DNA of 45,765 nt from Enterovirga sp. (GCF_028290205.1 NZ_JAQGKF010000069.1:1-45765), one strand, 5' to 3'. Shown: positions 18,700-28,886, counted from the first letter of the stretch. The notes: generated by a model from the letters alone, not told the origin. Program-made: numbers and translations.

Positions 18700-19785
18700 A
18701 TGCCCCGCGAGCCCTCAACTCTGTTCTCCCCTCCGGTCTCGACCCGTCGAACGCTGCTGAGCGGGATGGCCGCGGCCACCGTTGTGGCGGGCGCACCGGG
18801 TCTCGCCGGGAGCGCCCTGGCGCAGTCGGCGCCGCTGCCGGCCGAAGTGCTCACCAGGAAGATGCCGAGATCCGACGAGGAACTGCCGGCGGTCGGCATG
18901 GGCACCTATCTCACCTTCGACGTCCTGCCCGGGCGGCCGCGCGCGCATCTAGCCGAGGTGATGCGGCGCTTCTGGGCAGCCGGCGGCCGGGTCGTGGACA
19001 CCTCGCCGCTCTACGGGATGTCCGAAGTTTCCGTCGGCGATTTCGCGACCGCGATGGGGATCAACGACCAGATCTTCGTCACCAACAAGGTCTGGACCAC
19101 CGGCGAGTACCTCGGCGACGACAGCCACGCACGGCGCAGCCTCGAGCAGTCGATGCAGCGGCTGTGGCGCGACAAGATCGACGTCATGCAGGTGCACAGC
19201 CTGGTCAATGTCGACATGATGGTGCCGCTCCTGAACGCCTGGAAGCAGGAGGGCCGTATCCGCAACGTCGGGGTGACGCATCACGAGCTGCCCTATTTCG
19301 GCGCGCTGGCGCAGTGGGTGGAGCGCGGGCAGATCGACGTCGTCCAGGTGCATTATTCAATCCACACCCGGCAGGCGGAGGACCGCATTCTCAAGGCCGC
19401 GGCCGATCGCGGCATCGCGGTGCTGGTCAACATGCCGTTCGAGAAGGCTCGGCTGTTTAAGATCGTGGAAGGGCGGCCGCTGCCCGATTTCGCGAAGGAG
19501 TTTGGCGCCCGCAACTGGGCGCAGTTCTTCCTGAAATGGGTGATCTCCCACCCAGCCGTAACCTGTGCCATTCCGGCTACGACCAACCCGGACCACATGA
19601 CGGAGAACATGGGCGCGCTGACCGGGCCCCTTCCGGACACGGAGATGAGGGCCCGGATGGTGAAACACATGGAGACCATCCCGGGCTTCGACACCCTGGC
19701 CCAGATGGCCTCCTATCCCGGCAAGACCTTCGACGGCGCGGTCCGTCCACCACGTCGGCCGCCCGCGATCCCGAGCCGCACCTGA
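18700..19785 (+). CDS. aldo/keto reductase with Tat-type signal peptide
   Basis: STRRTLLSGMAAATVVAGAPGLAGSALAQ leader; VVDTSPLYGMSEVSVGDF, FVTNKVWTTG, DVMQVHSLVNVD, GVTHHELPYFGAL, AIPATTNPDHMTENMGAL. Confidence 0.88.
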   Translation: MPREPSTLFSPPVSTRRTLLSGMAAATVVAGAPGLAGSALAQSAPLPAEVLTRKMPRSDEELPAVGMGTYLTFDVLPGRPRAHLAEVMRRFWAAGGRVVDTSPLYGMSEVSVGDFATAMGINDQIFVTNKVWTTGEYLGDDSHARRSLEQSMQRLWRDKIDVMQVHSLVNVDMMVPLLNAWKQEGRIRNVGVTHHELPYFGALAQWVERGQIDVVQVHYSIHTRQAEDRILKAAADRGIAVLVNMPFEKARLFKIVEGRPLPDFAKEFGARNWAQFFLKWVISHPAVTCAIPATTNPDHMTENMGALTGPLPDTEMRARMVKHMETIPGFDTLAQMASYPGKTFDGAVRPPRRPPAIPSRT

Positions 19786-19792
19786 GACGTCT

Positions 19793-19822
19793 GCTCCGGC
19801 CGGCACCGCGGCCCGCCGGAGC
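19793..19822. terminator. inverted repeat GCTCCGGC...GCCGGAGC between convergent genes
   Basis: Perfect 8-bp arms immediately after the aldo/keto reductase stop and before the end of the opposing URC4 gene. Confidence 0.5.
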
Positions 19823-19826
19823 CTGC

Positions 19827-21068
19827 TCAGAACACCGTGCCGTCGCTCGCCACCTGGATTGGCGGGCGCCCATCCGGGCGGGCCTCCCGGGCAAGGCGGC
19901 GCCCCGTGGCCCAGGTGCCGCCCTCCAGAACCTTGGCCAGCGGGAAGCTGCGGGCCTCGAGGCCGAGGCGGCTCCGCACCTGCGTGGCCAGGAGGTCCAA
20001 CAGCGCCACGGTGAGGGCGCGCCATTCCACGACCAGAGCCGATCCGACCTCATGTGCGAGCTCGGCATCAGCCGGGTTGCGCAGCCGGAGCACACCCGTG
20101 TCCAGCAGGAGGCCGCCGTTGCGGTACTCGGGCAGGCCGGTCAGCCCGTCCAGATCGGTGACGGCGATCCCGGCGGCCTCCAGAGGCTCGATGAGCGAGT
20201 AGCTGAGCCATTGCGAGAGCTTGTGGAAGGGCACGAGGCCGTCCGGGCCTTCGCCGAAGGGCGGGTATGGCCAGGTGTCACCGAGCGGCAGCCCGTCGAG
20301 GCTGGTCCGGCTCGGCCACACGGAGCCGAGATGGAGGAGGACGGCCTGGAGGATCAGCGGCGCCGCGATGCTGTCACCCCCGGCCTGCGCGGCCAAGTGG
20401 TCGAACAGGCCGCCCGGCCGGGGCTCGTCTGTGCGGGCGAAGACGTCCGGCGCGGCGGTCACGGCGCGGCCGAGCCGGTTCAGGAGTTCGGCCCGGCCCG
20501 CAAGCCCGACCAGGGGATTGTCGAGCCGGACCTGGAAGCCGCGTGCGATCTCGCCCGCATCGACCAGCGCCAGCGTTCCGGCATCGGCCCGCAGGGCGTC
20601 GAAGGGATCGCCCGAGAAGCTGCCGCCGATGAACATGTCGAAGCTCGCGATCGCGAGGCCCTCCGAGCGTGACCAGATCTCGCCCGTGCGGCCCTCCTCG
20701 TAATGCCAGTCCGAACCGGCCCCCGCGTCGAGCAAGACGCTGACGATCACGAGGTCGAAGGCGGCTCGGGCGCGTTCCGCCGCGCCCCGCCAGGGCATCG
20801 CCTCGTCGAGCGTCGCCCAGCGGTCCAGCCCGCCGGCCGCGAAATGGCGCCACCGCGCATGCGGCGGCACGTCCAGCGTCGGGTACTCGGCCCGGATCGT
20901 CTCTACGAGCGCCTCGGCCGCAGGGCCGAGGCGATCGAGGTCGACGTCGAAATGCTGCAGCCGGCCGGCGAGGCCGAGCTCCAGCATGCGGGCGGCTCTG
21001 TCCCGGACGGCCGCGGCGGACAGGAGGGAGCGGGCGGGGGAGGGCGGGGAGGGGTCGGGGTGTTGCAC
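19827..21068 (-). CDS. URC4/urg3 family protein (DUF1688), uracil catabolism
   Basis: SLLSAAAVRDRAARMLELGLAGRLQHFDVDLDRLGPAAEALVETIRAEYPTLDVPPHARWRHFAAGGLDRW; FDMFIGGSFSGDPFDALRADAGTL. Confidence 0.88.
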   Translation of the reverse strand: MQHPDPSPPSPARSLLSAAAVRDRAARMLELGLAGRLQHFDVDLDRLGPAAEALVETIRAEYPTLDVPPHARWRHFAAGGLDRWATLDEAMPWRGAAERARAAFDLVIVSVLLDAGAGSDWHYEEGRTGEIWSRSEGLAIASFDMFIGGSFSGDPFDALRADAGTLALVDAGEIARGFQVRLDNPLVGLAGRAELLNRLGRAVTAAPDVFARTDEPRPGGLFDHLAAQAGGDSIAAPLILQAVLLHLGSVWPSRTSLDGLPLGDTWPYPPFGEGPDGLVPFHKLSQWLSYSLIEPLEAAGIAVTDLDGLTGLPEYRNGGLLLDTGVLRLRNPADAELAHEVGSALVVEWRALTVALLDLLATQVRSRLGLEARSFPLAKVLEGGTWATGRRLAREARPDGRPPIQVASDGTVF

Positions 21069-21340
21069 GCGGATCAGGACCTACAGAAGCTGGACCATGC
21101 GGGGCAGCGCCCGCACCGGTTCGCCGCCGAGACCTGCCCCGCCGGAAGCGCCGCCGCCCGCCCGGCGGAACGGAGCGCGTGCATGGTGGGCCGGTCCTCG
21201 GCAGATTCTCCCCGCAATCCTAGGCCGGAGCCCCGCCCGATGTCACTTTGCGAGGGCCCGGGAGCGAGCCGGCGACCATCTGCGAACCCGGCAGGCCTGC
21301 TCCGGCGTTGGGGGCGGCGCCGCCCTGCACCGAGGCCCGA

Positions 21341-22714
21341 ATGAGCCGAACCGCCGAGTCCGAGGACGGACTGCCGATCCCGCAACGCCACTGGTCCGCG
21401 GTGGCGATCTGGCTGGCCATCACGCTCGCCGTGCTGGACAGCGCGGTGGCCAACATCGCCCTGCCGACCATCGCGCGGGAGTTCCAGGTCGAGCCGCACG
21501 AGGCGATCTGGGTCGTCAACGGCTATCAGCTCGCGATCGTGACGGCGCTCCTGCCCTGCGCGTCGCTGGGCGAGATCGTGGGCTACCGGCGCGTGTACCT
21601 CGTCGGGCTGGTCGTGTTCACCGCCGCCTCGCTCCTCTGCGCGCTCTCCTCGAGCCTGCTCGAGCTTGCGCTCGGGCGCGTGCTGCAGGGGCTCGGAGCG
21701 GCCGGCATCATGTCCATCAACGCCGCCCTGGTGCGGTTCACCTATCCGCAGGCGCTGCTGGGGCGGGCCATCGGCTTCAACGCCCTGGTGGTGGCGCTCG
21801 CCGCCGCGACCGGGCCGTCCCTCGCGGCCGCCATTCTGTCGGTCGCGCACTGGCCGTGGCTCTTCGCCGTGAACGTGCCGATCGGCTGCCTCACCCTGGC
21901 GGTGGCGGCCTATGCGCTGCCGCGCCCGGCGCCGGTCAGGCGGCGGTTCGACGTGGCCGGGGCCGTGCTCAACGCGCTCGCCTTCGGGCTGGTCATCGGC
22001 GGCATCGACCTGCTCACCCGCACCGGCAGTCCGCTGGTCGGCGCCCTCCTGCTGGCCGGCGGGGTCGTCAGCGGCGCGGCGCTGGTGCTGAAGAGCCGGA
22101 CGGAGGCGACGCCCATCCTGCCCGTGGACCTCATGCGGATTCCGGTGTTCGCCCTGTCCGTCGGGAGCTCGGTGCTGAGCTTCGCGGCCCAGATGCTGGC
22201 GCTGGTCTCGCTGCCCTTCCTGTTCGACGGACTGCTCGGGCGCAGCCCCGTCGAGACCGGCCTGCTCATGACACCCTGGCCGATCATGGTCGGCCTGCTC
22301 GGGCCCTTGGCCGGGAGCCTCGCCGACCGGCTGCCGGCCAGCATCCTGGGCGGCGTCGGCCTGGCCGTGATGGCCTGCGGCCTGGCCGCGCTGGCGCTGA
22401 TCCGCCCGGACGCGACCTTTCTGGATGTGGCCTGGCGCATGGCCCTGTGCGGCATCGGGTTCGGGTTCTTCCAGGCGCCGAACAACCGCACCATGATGCT
22501 GGCCGCTCCGCGCGCGCGGGCCGGCGCGGCCGGCGGCATGCTGGCCACGGCGCGGCTCACCGGCCAGACCGCCGGCACCACGCTGGTGGCGGTGTTCTTC
22601 GCGCTGCGGCCGGCGGATGGGACCGTCGTGGCGCTGTGGGCGGCTGCGGGCTTCGCCCTTGCGGGAGCCTGCGTGAGCCTCGGCCGGCTGGCGGCCGGCC
22701 GGGAGAACGGCTGA
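21341..22714 (+). CDS. MFS transporter, DHA2 (14-TM-like) multidrug efflux type
   Basis: WLAITLAVLDSAVANIALPTIAREFQVEPHEAIWVVNGYQLAIVTALLPCASLGEIVGYRRVYLVGLVVFTAASLLCALSSS. Confidence 0.92.
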   Translation: MSRTAESEDGLPIPQRHWSAVAIWLAITLAVLDSAVANIALPTIAREFQVEPHEAIWVVNGYQLAIVTALLPCASLGEIVGYRRVYLVGLVVFTAASLLCALSSSLLELALGRVLQGLGAAGIMSINAALVRFTYPQALLGRAIGFNALVVALAAATGPSLAAAILSVAHWPWLFAVNVPIGCLTLAVAAYALPRPAPVRRRFDVAGAVLNALAFGLVIGGIDLLTRTGSPLVGALLLAGGVVSGAALVLKSRTEATPILPVDLMRIPVFALSVGSSVLSFAAQMLALVSLPFLFDGLLGRSPVETGLLMTPWPIMVGLLGPLAGSLADRLPASILGGVGLAVMACGLAALALIRPDATFLDVAWRMALCGIGFGFFQAPNNRTMMLAAPRARAGAAGGMLATARLTGQTAGTTLVAVFFALRPADGTVVALWAAAGFALAGACVSLGRLAAGRENG

Positions 22715-22778
22715 CCGCGCCGCCCGGCCGGCCCGGTGCCGCCTCGACCCCGGCCGGAGCCTCGATTAGAACGGCGGC

Positions 22779-23318
22779 ATGCTCGACCCTGCCGCCTTCG
22801 CGACCGAGCCGGCGCCGGGTCGCGAATGCGGGACCTGCACGCTCTGCTGCAAGGTCTATGACGTTCCCTCGCTGCTGAAGCCGGCGGGCCAGTGGTGCCG
22901 GCATTGCCGGCCGGGCCGAGGCTGCGGCATTCACGAGACGCGGCCGCAGCATTGCCGCTCCTTTCATTGCCTGTGGATGACCCAGGGCTGGCTCGGCCCC
23001 GACTGGAAGCCGGAGCGGGCCAAGATGGTCCTCACCATCGACCCGGCCACCCGCTTCCTCCTGGTCCAGGTGGATCCGGGCTCCGCCAATGCCTGGCGGG
23101 CCGACCCCTATTACCGCCAGCTCAAGCAATGGGCCGCGGCCGCCATGCCGCGCCGGCAGCATGTGGTCGTGTTCCTGAACAAGAGCGCCACCGTGATCCT
23201 GCCCGACCGTGATGTGCCGCTCGGCGTCATGGGGCCGGGCGACCGCATCGTCGCGCGCGAGCGGCGCACGGCGTCCGGCATGACGCTCGACGTCGAGAAG
23301 GTGGCCGGGCCCGAGTGA
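22779..23318 (+). CDS. YkgJ-like cysteine-cluster (Fe/Zn-binding) protein
   Basis: CGTCTLCCKVYDVPSLLKPAGQWCRHCRPGRGCGIHETRPQHCRSFHC. Confidence 0.8.
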   Translation: MLDPAAFATEPAPGRECGTCTLCCKVYDVPSLLKPAGQWCRHCRPGRGCGIHETRPQHCRSFHCLWMTQGWLGPDWKPERAKMVLTIDPATRFLLVQVDPGSANAWRADPYYRQLKQWAAAAMPRRQHVVVFLNKSATVILPDRDVPLGVMGPGDRIVARERRTASGMTLDVEKVAGPE

Positions 23319-24046
23319 GGCTCCGGGCAATCCTGTTCGACAAGGACGGCACCCTCATCGATTTCGACCGGACCTGGGGACCCGCTGCCTATGAGGTGAT
23401 GCGGACCTTGGCAGGCGGTGACCCGGCGCGCCTCCGGCGGCTGATGCAGGTGAGCGCGTATGTGGAGGCGGAGCGGCGCTTCCTGCCCTCCTCGCCGCTG
23501 GTCGGCGGCTCGTCCTCCGAATATGGCCCGCTGTGGGCGGAGGCGCTCGGCCGGCCGCCGGGCGGCGCGCTCTACCGGGAGATGGACCGCCTGTTTCTGC
23601 ATTGGGGACTGGAGACGCTGGCGCCCATCGGGGACCCCGCGGCGATCCTCGGCCGGCTTCGGGCGGGAGGTTTCCGGCTGGGCATCGCCACCAACGATGC
23701 CGAGGCGTCGGCCCGAGCTCAGGCCGCCCGGCTCCGGTTGCTCGATCTCTGCCCCTTCATCGTGGGCTACGATTCTGGGCACGGCTCGAAACCCGATCCG
23801 GGGATGATCCAGGCTTTTGTCCGCCAGCACGGGCTCATGCCCGGCGAGGTCGCGATGGTGGGCGATTCCGTCCACGACCTCCGGGCCGCGCGGGCCGCCG
23901 GGGTCGTCGCTGTGGCGGTGCTGACCGGGCCGCTCGGCGAAGAGGCTCGGGAATCGCTCGCCGGCGATGCGGACCACATCCTCGGGTCGATTGCGGACCT
24001 CCCGGCCTGGCTCGAGCTTCCCGACCGGCCGGCGGGTCGCGACTGA
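23315..24046 (+). CDS. HAD family hydrolase (phosphoglycolate phosphatase-like)
   Basis: ILFDKDGTLIDFDRTW (motif I), GIATNDAEASARAQAARL (II), GHGSKPDPGMIQAF (III), MVGDSVHDLRAARAAG (IV). GTG start overlapping the upstream gene. Confidence 0.92.
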   Translation: MRLRAILFDKDGTLIDFDRTWGPAAYEVMRTLAGGDPARLRRLMQVSAYVEAERRFLPSSPLVGGSSSEYGPLWAEALGRPPGGALYREMDRLFLHWGLETLAPIGDPAAILGRLRAGGFRLGIATNDAEASARAQAARLRLLDLCPFIVGYDSGHGSKPDPGMIQAFVRQHGLMPGEVAMVGDSVHDLRAARAAGVVAVAVLTGPLGEEARESLAGDADHILGSIADLPAWLELPDRPAGRD

Positions 24047-24202
24047 GGGTGACGCGGGCGGGTTCCGGGCCGCCTCGGGGAGGCCGGACCCGAACGTTCC
24101 CGAACAGGCTTCGGGCGCGCTCACCTTGCGGCTCGGCCGCGGCATGGACACCTTGAGCGGGACGTCTCGTGGCCGCGAGGCCAGCCCCTCTCAACGGTCG
24201 CC

Positions 24203-25126
24203 ATGCCCGCTTTCCCTGTTCTCTGGCGCGACCGGCGCGGGCGCCTCTCGGCCCTGCGGATCGCCACGCTGGCGGTCCTGATCTGGCCGGCTCTCCTGAT
24301 CGTGATCGATGCGGGTCGCGGGGCGCTGGGCGGCCGTCCGCTCAACGAGGCGATCCACCGCACGGGCTGGTGGGCCCTCGTGTTCCTGCTGCTCTCGCTC
24401 GCCGTGACGCCGCTGCGGCGCTCGGCCCGCTTCGGCCGGCTGGTCGACATCCGCCGCATGGTCGGCGTCGCCGCCGCGATCTATGCCGGAATCCACATCC
24501 TGCTCTACGTCGCCGATCTCCGCTTCGACCTGCTCAAGGTGGGGAGCGAGATCGTCTCACGGCTTTACCTGACGATCGGGTTCGCGGCCCTCCTCGGCTT
24601 GCTCGTGCTCGCCGCGACGTCCAACGACGCCTCGGTGAAGCGGCTCGGCGGGCTGCGCTGGCGCCGGCTGCACCTAGCGGCCTACGGGATCACGCTCCTG
24701 GCCCTGATCCACTTCTTCCAGCAGACCAAGGCCGACATCACCGTGCCGACGCTCTATGCCGGGCTGTTCGCCTGGCTGATGGGATACCGGCTCCTGGCCG
24801 GCTGGCGCGGCGAGGGCGCGCTCTCGCCGCTCGGGCTCGTCGGCCTTGCGGTCGCCGCCGGGCTGGTGACGCTGCTGGGCGAGGCGGTCGGCATCGCGAT
24901 CGCCTTCAGTCGGCCCGTCCTGGCCTTCGCGGGGCAGTTCCTCGTGGCGGCCTTCGATCCGGATCTCGGCATCCGGCCCGGCTGGTGGGTGCTGGCCGCC
25001 GGCCTCGCGATGGCGGCACTGGAGGCCGTGCGGGGCTGGGGCGAGGGCCGGGCCGCGCCCGCACCCGCGGGCTCCACCAAGGTTGCCGTTGGCAGCTCTC
25101 CGGGCTCTGCCCTACAACCTCGCTGA
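24203..25126 (+). CDS. ferric reductase-like transmembrane protein (MsrQ-like)
   Basis: ALNEAIHRTGWWALVFLLLSLAVTPLRRSARFGRLVDIRRMVGVAAAIYAGIHILLYV; LRWRRLHLAAYGITLLALIHFFQQTKAD; multiple TM segments. Confidence 0.82.
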   Translation: MPAFPVLWRDRRGRLSALRIATLAVLIWPALLIVIDAGRGALGGRPLNEAIHRTGWWALVFLLLSLAVTPLRRSARFGRLVDIRRMVGVAAAIYAGIHILLYVADLRFDLLKVGSEIVSRLYLTIGFAALLGLLVLAATSNDASVKRLGGLRWRRLHLAAYGITLLALIHFFQQTKADITVPTLYAGLFAWLMGYRLLAGWRGEGALSPLGLVGLAVAAGLVTLLGEAVGIAIAFSRPVLAFAGQFLVAAFDPDLGIRPGWWVLAAGLAMAALEAVRGWGEGRAAPAPAGSTKVAVGSSPGSALQPR

Positions 25127-25163
25127 AGACCGCCGGAGGGCGGCGCAGCTGAGGAAACGACCC

Positions 25164-26792
25164 ATGCTCGGTCTGATGCAGGACTGGCCCCTCCTCATCC
25201 ACAAGGTGATCGACTACGCGGCCTCCGAGCATCCGGGCCGGGCCGTGGTGTCCAGGCTGACGGAAGGGCCGCTGCATCGCACGACCTATGCGGCTTTGCG
25301 CGAGCGGGCGCTGAAGGTGGCGAAGCGCCTCGCGCAGGACGGCATCCGGGCCGGCGACCGCGTCGCCACCCTGGCCTGGAACAACCACCGCCACCTCGAG
25401 GCCTGGTACGGCATCGCCGGGATCGGGGCGGTCTACCACACCGTCAATCCGCGCCTGTTCCCCGAGCAGATCCTCTACATCATGAACCACGCCGAGGACC
25501 GCATCCTGCTCCTCGACCTGACCTTTCTGCCGCTGGTGGAGAAGCTGGCGCCGCAACTGCCCACCGTGGAGCGGTTCGTGGTGCTGACCGATGCCGCCCA
25601 CATGCCGGAGACGTCCCTTCGCGGCGCGGTCGCCTACGAGGACTGGATCGGGGAGGTGGACGCCGATTTCCGCTGGGCCGAGGTGGACGAGCGGGCGGCC
25701 GCGGGCCTCTGCTACACGTCAGGCACCACGGGCGAGCCAAAGGGGGTGCTCTACTCGCACCGCTCCAACGTGCTCCACGCCATGGTGACCATGACCCCCG
25801 ACGCGTTCGGGCTCACCGCGCGCGACATCGTTCTTCCCGTGGTGCCGCTGTTTCACGCGAACAGCTGGTCGCTCGCCTTCGCGGCTCCGATGGCGGGCGC
25901 CTCCCTGGTGATGCCCGGGCCGAAGCTCGATGGGCCATCCATCTACGAACTGCTCGAATCCGAGCGCGTGACCATGACGGCCGCCGTGCCGACCATCTGG
26001 TTCGCGCTGCTGCAGCACATGGAGGCGACCGGGTCGCGCCTGAACCACCTGCAGCGGGTGGCCATCGGCGGGTCGGCCTGCCCGCCCGCCGTGATCGACA
26101 CCTTCGAGAGCAAGTACGGCATCCGGGTTATCCATGCCTGGGGCATGACGGAGATGAGCCCGGTCGGCTCGCTCTGCGCGATCAAGCCGGAGGTGGTCGG
26201 TGGGGGACCGGAAGCCGTCCGGGCCATCAAGGCGACCCAGGGCTGCGCCCCCTTCAGCGTCGAGTGGAAGATCACCGGCGACGACGGCCGCAGGCTCCCG
26301 AACGACGGCCGCACGTTTGGCCGGCTGAAGGTGCGCGGGGCGGCGGTCGCGCGCCGCTACTACAAGCGCGAGGACGAGGAGATCCTCGATGCCGAGGGGT
26401 TCTTCGACACCGGCGACGTCGCGACGCTCGACCCCAACGGCTACATGCGGATCACCGACCGGTCCAAGGACGTGATCAAATCGGGCGGCGAGTGGATCTC
26501 CTCCATCGACCTCGAGAACCTGGCGGTCGGCCACCCCGCCGTGGCGGAGGCCGCCGTGATCGGGATCCCCCACCCGAAATGGGACGAGCGGCCGCTGCTG
26601 GTGGTGGTGGCCAAGCCCGGCACCCGGCCGGACAAGGCCGACGTGCTGGAGTTCCTGCGTCCCAAGATCGCCAAATGGTGGATGCCGGACGACATGGTGG
26701 TGGTCGACGAGATCCCGCACACAGCGACGGGCAAGATCCTCAAGACCGAGCTCCGCAACCGGTTCAAGGATTACCGGCTGCCGACCGCCTAG
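25164..26792 (+). CDS. medium/long-chain fatty acid-CoA ligase (AlkK-like AMP-binding)
   Basis: [113 protein letters not shown]. Confidence 0.95.
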   Translation: MLGLMQDWPLLIHKVIDYAASEHPGRAVVSRLTEGPLHRTTYAALRERALKVAKRLAQDGIRAGDRVATLAWNNHRHLEAWYGIAGIGAVYHTVNPRLFPEQILYIMNHAEDRILLLDLTFLPLVEKLAPQLPTVERFVVLTDAAHMPETSLRGAVAYEDWIGEVDADFRWAEVDERAAAGLCYTSGTTGEPKGVLYSHRSNVLHAMVTMTPDAFGLTARDIVLPVVPLFHANSWSLAFAAPMAGASLVMPGPKLDGPSIYELLESERVTMTAAVPTIWFALLQHMEATGSRLNHLQRVAIGGSACPPAVIDTFESKYGIRVIHAWGMTEMSPVGSLCAIKPEVVGGGPEAVRAIKATQGCAPFSVEWKITGDDGRRLPNDGRTFGRLKVRGAAVARRYYKREDEEILDAEGFFDTGDVATLDPNGYMRITDRSKDVIKSGGEWISSIDLENLAVGHPAVAEAAVIGIPHPKWDERPLLVVVAKPGTRPDKADVLEFLRPKIAKWWMPDDMVVVDEIPHTATGKILKTELRNRFKDYRLPTA

Positions 26793-26816
26793 GCGGGCCG
26801 GCCGCCAAGGCCGCGG

Positions 26817-27728
26817 CTATCGGGCGATCCGGTACTCGCCTGCGAGCTGGGGCGCGCCCTCCGTGGCGACCACGCCCCGCTCGACCAGGTCCTCGAGATG
26901 GGCGAAGACCGACAGTCCGGCGGCCGGATGCAGCTCGGGCCGCAGGCCGGCATAGATCACCGGCACGATCTCGGCGATGCGGCGGTCGCCGGCCGCCAGG
27001 CGGCCGAGGATCGAGCTTTCGCGAGCGCGCCGGTGGCCGATCAGGGCCCGCACGAAGCGGGACGGGTCGCGCACCGGCCCGCCGTGGCCCGGCCAGTAGA
27101 CCGCCTCGCTCCGGCCTCGGATCCGCTCCAGCGATTGCATGAATTCCGTCATGGAGCCGTCGGGCGGGCCCACGATGGTGGTCGACCAGGCCATGACATG
27201 GTCGCCGGAAAAGAGGGCGTTCTCTTCCGGCAGCGCGAAGGCGAGGTGGTTCGCCGTGTGGCCCGGTGTTGCTACGGCTTCCAGCGTCCAGCCCGGACCG
27301 GACACGGCCTCGCCGTCCTGCATCTCGCGATCGGGCCGGAACAGGAGGTCGCCCGAACCCTCCATGCTGTCCTGCTCGCCGAGGATCAGGTCGCGGGCGC
27401 GGCGGTGGGGGCCGCAGCCCACGATCTCGGCTCCGGTCGCCTCCGCGATGGCGCGGGCCGCCGGCGAGTGGTCCCGGTGGGTGTGCGTCACGACCACGTG
27501 GCTGACGGTCTCGCCAGCGACCGCCGCGAGCAGCGCCGAAATGTGCTCCGCCACGTCCGGTCCCGGGTCCAGGATCGCCACCCGGCCCCGGCCAACCACG
27601 TAGCTGCAGGTTCCCGTGCAGGTGAAAGGGCTGCCATTGGGCGCCACCAGCCGGCGCACCAGCGGCGACAGCGTCACGGTGGTCCCGGGAGGAGGGCGAG
27701 AGGGGTCCAGGAGGAGGTCGTCGGACAT
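26817..27728 (-). CDS. MBL-fold metallohydrolase
   Basis: VVVTHTHRDHSPAARAIAEATGAE (HxHxDH), TPGHTANHLAFALPEENALFSGDHVMAWSTTIV, YWPGHGGPVRDP. Confidence 0.93.
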   Translation of the reverse strand: MSDDLLLDPSRPPPGTTVTLSPLVRRLVAPNGSPFTCTGTCSYVVGRGRVAILDPGPDVAEHISALLAAVAGETVSHVVVTHTHRDHSPAARAIAEATGAEIVGCGPHRRARDLILGEQDSMEGSGDLLFRPDREMQDGEAVSGPGWTLEAVATPGHTANHLAFALPEENALFSGDHVMAWSTTIVGPPDGSMTEFMQSLERIRGRSEAVYWPGHGGPVRDPSRFVRALIGHRRARESSILGRLAAGDRRIAEIVPVIYAGLRPELHPAAGLSVFAHLEDLVERGVVATEGAPQLAGEYRIAR

Positions 27729-27982
27729 GGAGCCTGAGGGGTGCGGGCAGGGTTGGGGGCCCCAGACGGGACCCTACAGGGGGTCGAAAGGGCCGGCCAA
27801 GGGGCCGCGCCATCGGCCGACATGACATCGAACGGCCGCTCCGTCGAACCTTGCCGTCCGGTCGGTGCTGCCCTCCACTGGCCGCGCCAAAGAGGGCGCT
27901 GCCTCGGCTGGGCTACGGCGGTCGCCGGCTGACGCTTGCCCCGGCGGCGGTGGCCCTGCCGCCGGCTCTTGCAGCTGCCAGG

Positions 27983-28564
27983 CTAGTCCTTGCGGCGGCG
28001 CAGCACGCTGTCCACGATCCGCTGGCGCAGCCGCGCCGGCAGCTCCAGCCCGACCAGCCGCCAGCGGAGCTGACCCAGCCGCAGCTGGAGACGGAACCGG
28101 GCTTCCCGGGGCTGGTCCGCCGGGAGGGTCACGTAGATGTTCCGGAAGCCGCGCCAGGTGGATGCGGCCAGAAAATCATCCAGATCGTCAAGCGAGACGG
28201 AGGCGCCCTGGCTGAACGGGGCACCGTCCCCTGGGGTGCCGGTCGGACCTGTGCGCAGGAGGCGCACGATGCCCTCGGGCGAGAGGAAGTGATCGAGAAA
28301 GGGGTCCGCCAGAGCGGCGGCGGTGCCGGCCGCGAGCTGGGCGTCGGCGCTTGCGATCCCGCCCCGCTGGGCGGCCGCCAGGTCGGCGCCCACCTGCTTG
28401 GCCAGCGAGTAGCGCAAGGCCCGGACGTTCACGCGGGCGGTCACCGCGGCGACGTCGCCGCGCTGCACCGCATCGGCCAGCCGGTAGAGAGCCCAATAGG
28501 GAGAGATCGCGTAGGCAAGCCACGCCACGGCAAGCGCGAGCACGATTCCCACGAACCAGCGCAT
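27983..28564 (-). CDS. DUF2939-like protein with N-terminal TM helix
   Basis: MRWFVGIVLALAVAWLAYAISPYWALYRLADAVQRGDVAAVTARVNVRALRYSLAKQV. Confidence 0.8.
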   Translation of the reverse strand: MRWFVGIVLALAVAWLAYAISPYWALYRLADAVQRGDVAAVTARVNVRALRYSLAKQVGADLAAAQRGGIASADAQLAAGTAAALADPFLDHFLSPEGIVRLLRTGPTGTPGDGAPFSQGASVSLDDLDDFLAASTWRGFRNIYVTLPADQPREARFRLQLRLGQLRWRLVGLELPARLRQRIVDSVLRRRKD

Positions 28565-28738
28565 CGCCCTTCGACCGCTCCTTTCCGGCGCATGTCGGGC
28601 GGCGTCGCGACGAGCCGCTTCCAAGCAAGGTCCGCCCCTGAGCTGACGCCCGCCCACGGCCCTGCCACCCGACCCGAGCGAATATGAGGCCGAGACGCTA
28701 ACGGTTCGTTTACCGCGTCCGGCGATACCGGGATCCAC

Positions 28739-28780
28739 GGCTCCTCCGATCCTTGCGGACGGGGATCCAAGGACGGAGCC
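28739..28780. repeat. imperfect inverted repeat GGCTCC..TCCTTG / CAAGGACGGAGCC
   Basis: Arms at 28739-28755 and 28768-28780 with an internal bulge; non-coding gap. Confidence 0.5.
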
Positions 28781-28845
28781 GGCGCCCAGGCCGGGACGAG
28801 GGAAGGCCCGCGGGACGCCCGGGAGAGACCGCGGCAGCGCGGGAA

Positions 28846-28886
28846 TCCATCCCCGGACAGGCCGGACGAGGCCCCGCCGGGATGGA
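28846..28886. repeat. inverted repeat TCCATCCC(C)GG / CCGGGATGGA
   Basis: Arms 28846-28856 and 28877-28886, complementary except for one extra C. Confidence 0.5.
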
